NCBI GenBank assembly: GCA_947494705.1
Contig: CANLVN010000001.1
Span: 744,001-808,000 of the forward strand
Length of the DNA stretch: 64,000 nucleotides
Direction: 5' to 3'
Source of the DNA: an uncultured Erythrobacter sp.
Lineage (GTDB): Bacteria > Pseudomonadota > Alphaproteobacteria > Sphingomonadales > Sphingomonadaceae
This document shows, in pieces, positions 63,766-64,000 of this stretch. The first letter of the stretch is position 1. Each line of letters starts with the position of its first letter. Position numbers and translations under genes: made by a program. The notes beneath the pieces are model-generated. The model was not told where the DNA came from and did no database searches. It saw nothing but the letters and a program-made list of their open reading frames with translations.

Positions 63766-64000
63766 CTAGAAACTGAGCGCCTTGACCATCTTCACGCCTT
63801 CGAGACCTTCCGCCTCGCTGAGCACGTCTTCGCTGATCTCGCCGTCGAGGCTCAGCAACAGCACAGCCTCCCCGCCCGCATCGCGGCGGCCGAGATTGAA
63901 GGTGCCGATGTTGATGCCCTTGGATCCGAGCAGCGAACCGATGCGGCCGATGAAGCCCGGCTTGTCGTCGTTCACCACGTACAGCATGTGTCCGTCGAGT
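63766..64000 (-). CDS. serA: D-3-phosphoglycerate dehydrogenase, C-terminal ACT domain (5' end beyond window)
   Basis: The frame is open to the right edge and reads LDGHMLYVVNDDKPGFIGRIGSLLG, then NIGTFNLGRRDAGGEAVLLLSLDG, ending VKMVKALSF. This is the regulatory ACT domain of the long, type II SerA that starts serine synthesis. The catalytic part lies outside. The order serA then hisZ on the same strand suggests co-transcription through the palindromic repeat. Confidence 0.9.
   Translation of the reverse strand, partial: LDGHMLYVVNDDKPGFIGRIGSLLGSKGINIGTFNLGRRDAGGEAVLLLSLDGEISEDVLSEAEGLEGVKMVKALSF

Overview
The window is a GC-rich chromosomal segment of an alphaproteobacterium, most likely in Sphingomonadales and probably Erythrobacteraceae. 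This rests on gene content and order, not on a database search: ccrM (GANTC methylase), the chvI-chvG-hprK-rapZ-EIIA-HPr block beside pckA, the three-part transhydrogenase with a 40-residue cytochrome oxidase subunit IV, a sphingomonad-type TonB, and ECF sigma factor/DUF6768 and DUF1285 proteins. Genes are dense on both strands and mostly housekeeping. I see no prophage, insertion sequence, CRISPR array or rRNA. The only RNA gene found is tRNA-Val(TAC).

Layout. 1-9.6 kb: a partial parallel beta-helix protein, the pnt transhydrogenase operon, a Fis-type response regulator with a degenerate AAA domain, an SDR oxidoreductase, a PhoD-like phosphatase and folP. 9.6-14.2 kb: a non-coding 21-bp repeat tract, a giant curlin-repeat protein (841 aa) and ccrM with a cell-cycle-style control region. 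14.3-21.9 kb: sulfotransferase, Ca/Na antiporter, rnhB, PQQ sugar dehydrogenase, GNAT, DUF1285, NUDIX, CCA transferase and an exported protein with a structured leader. 22-30.6 kb: parC, an FKBP isomerase, a PfpI-family protein, two tandem cysteine desulfurases plus ferredoxin, a hydrolase, TonB and small proteins. 30.6-35 kb: two peptidase-like exported proteins and a DUF937-like protein. 35-42.4 kb: pckA divergent from chvIG-hprK-rapZ-EIIA-HPr and an rRNA methylase. 42.5-50.9 kb: rmuC, a copper-binding Cys-rich protein, def, recR, fmt-truA, an MDR reductase, asparaginase and DUF1328. 51-64 kb: an atypical hydrolase, tRNA-Val, tlpA, argH-lptM-lysA-siroheme synthase, a MarR-like regulator, ECF sigma/DUF6768, an L,D-transpeptidase, purA, an aldo/keto reductase, hisZ and partial serA.

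Genes that plausibly work together: pntAA/AB/B (NADPH supply); chvIG with hprK, HPr and EIIA next to pckA (envelope/acid sensing tied to carbon flow); the two NifS-like enzymes and ferredoxin (sulfur mobilisation or FeS assembly); fmt-truA-def (translation); argH-lysA, hisZ and serA (amino acids). Two genes, the aldo/keto reductase and the PfpI protein, carry promoters resembling those of the alphaproteobacterial general stress sigma factor EcfG.

The most interesting items are the orphan giant curlin-like amyloid candidate, the ccrM upstream region with a DnaA box, two GANTC sites and a CtrA-like box, the 21-bp repeat tract that reads as a heptad on both strands, the response regulator that has lost its sigma-54 contact loop, and two divergent gene pairs whose ATG codons physically overlap. 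All family assignments were made by reading motifs by eye. No similarity search was run.
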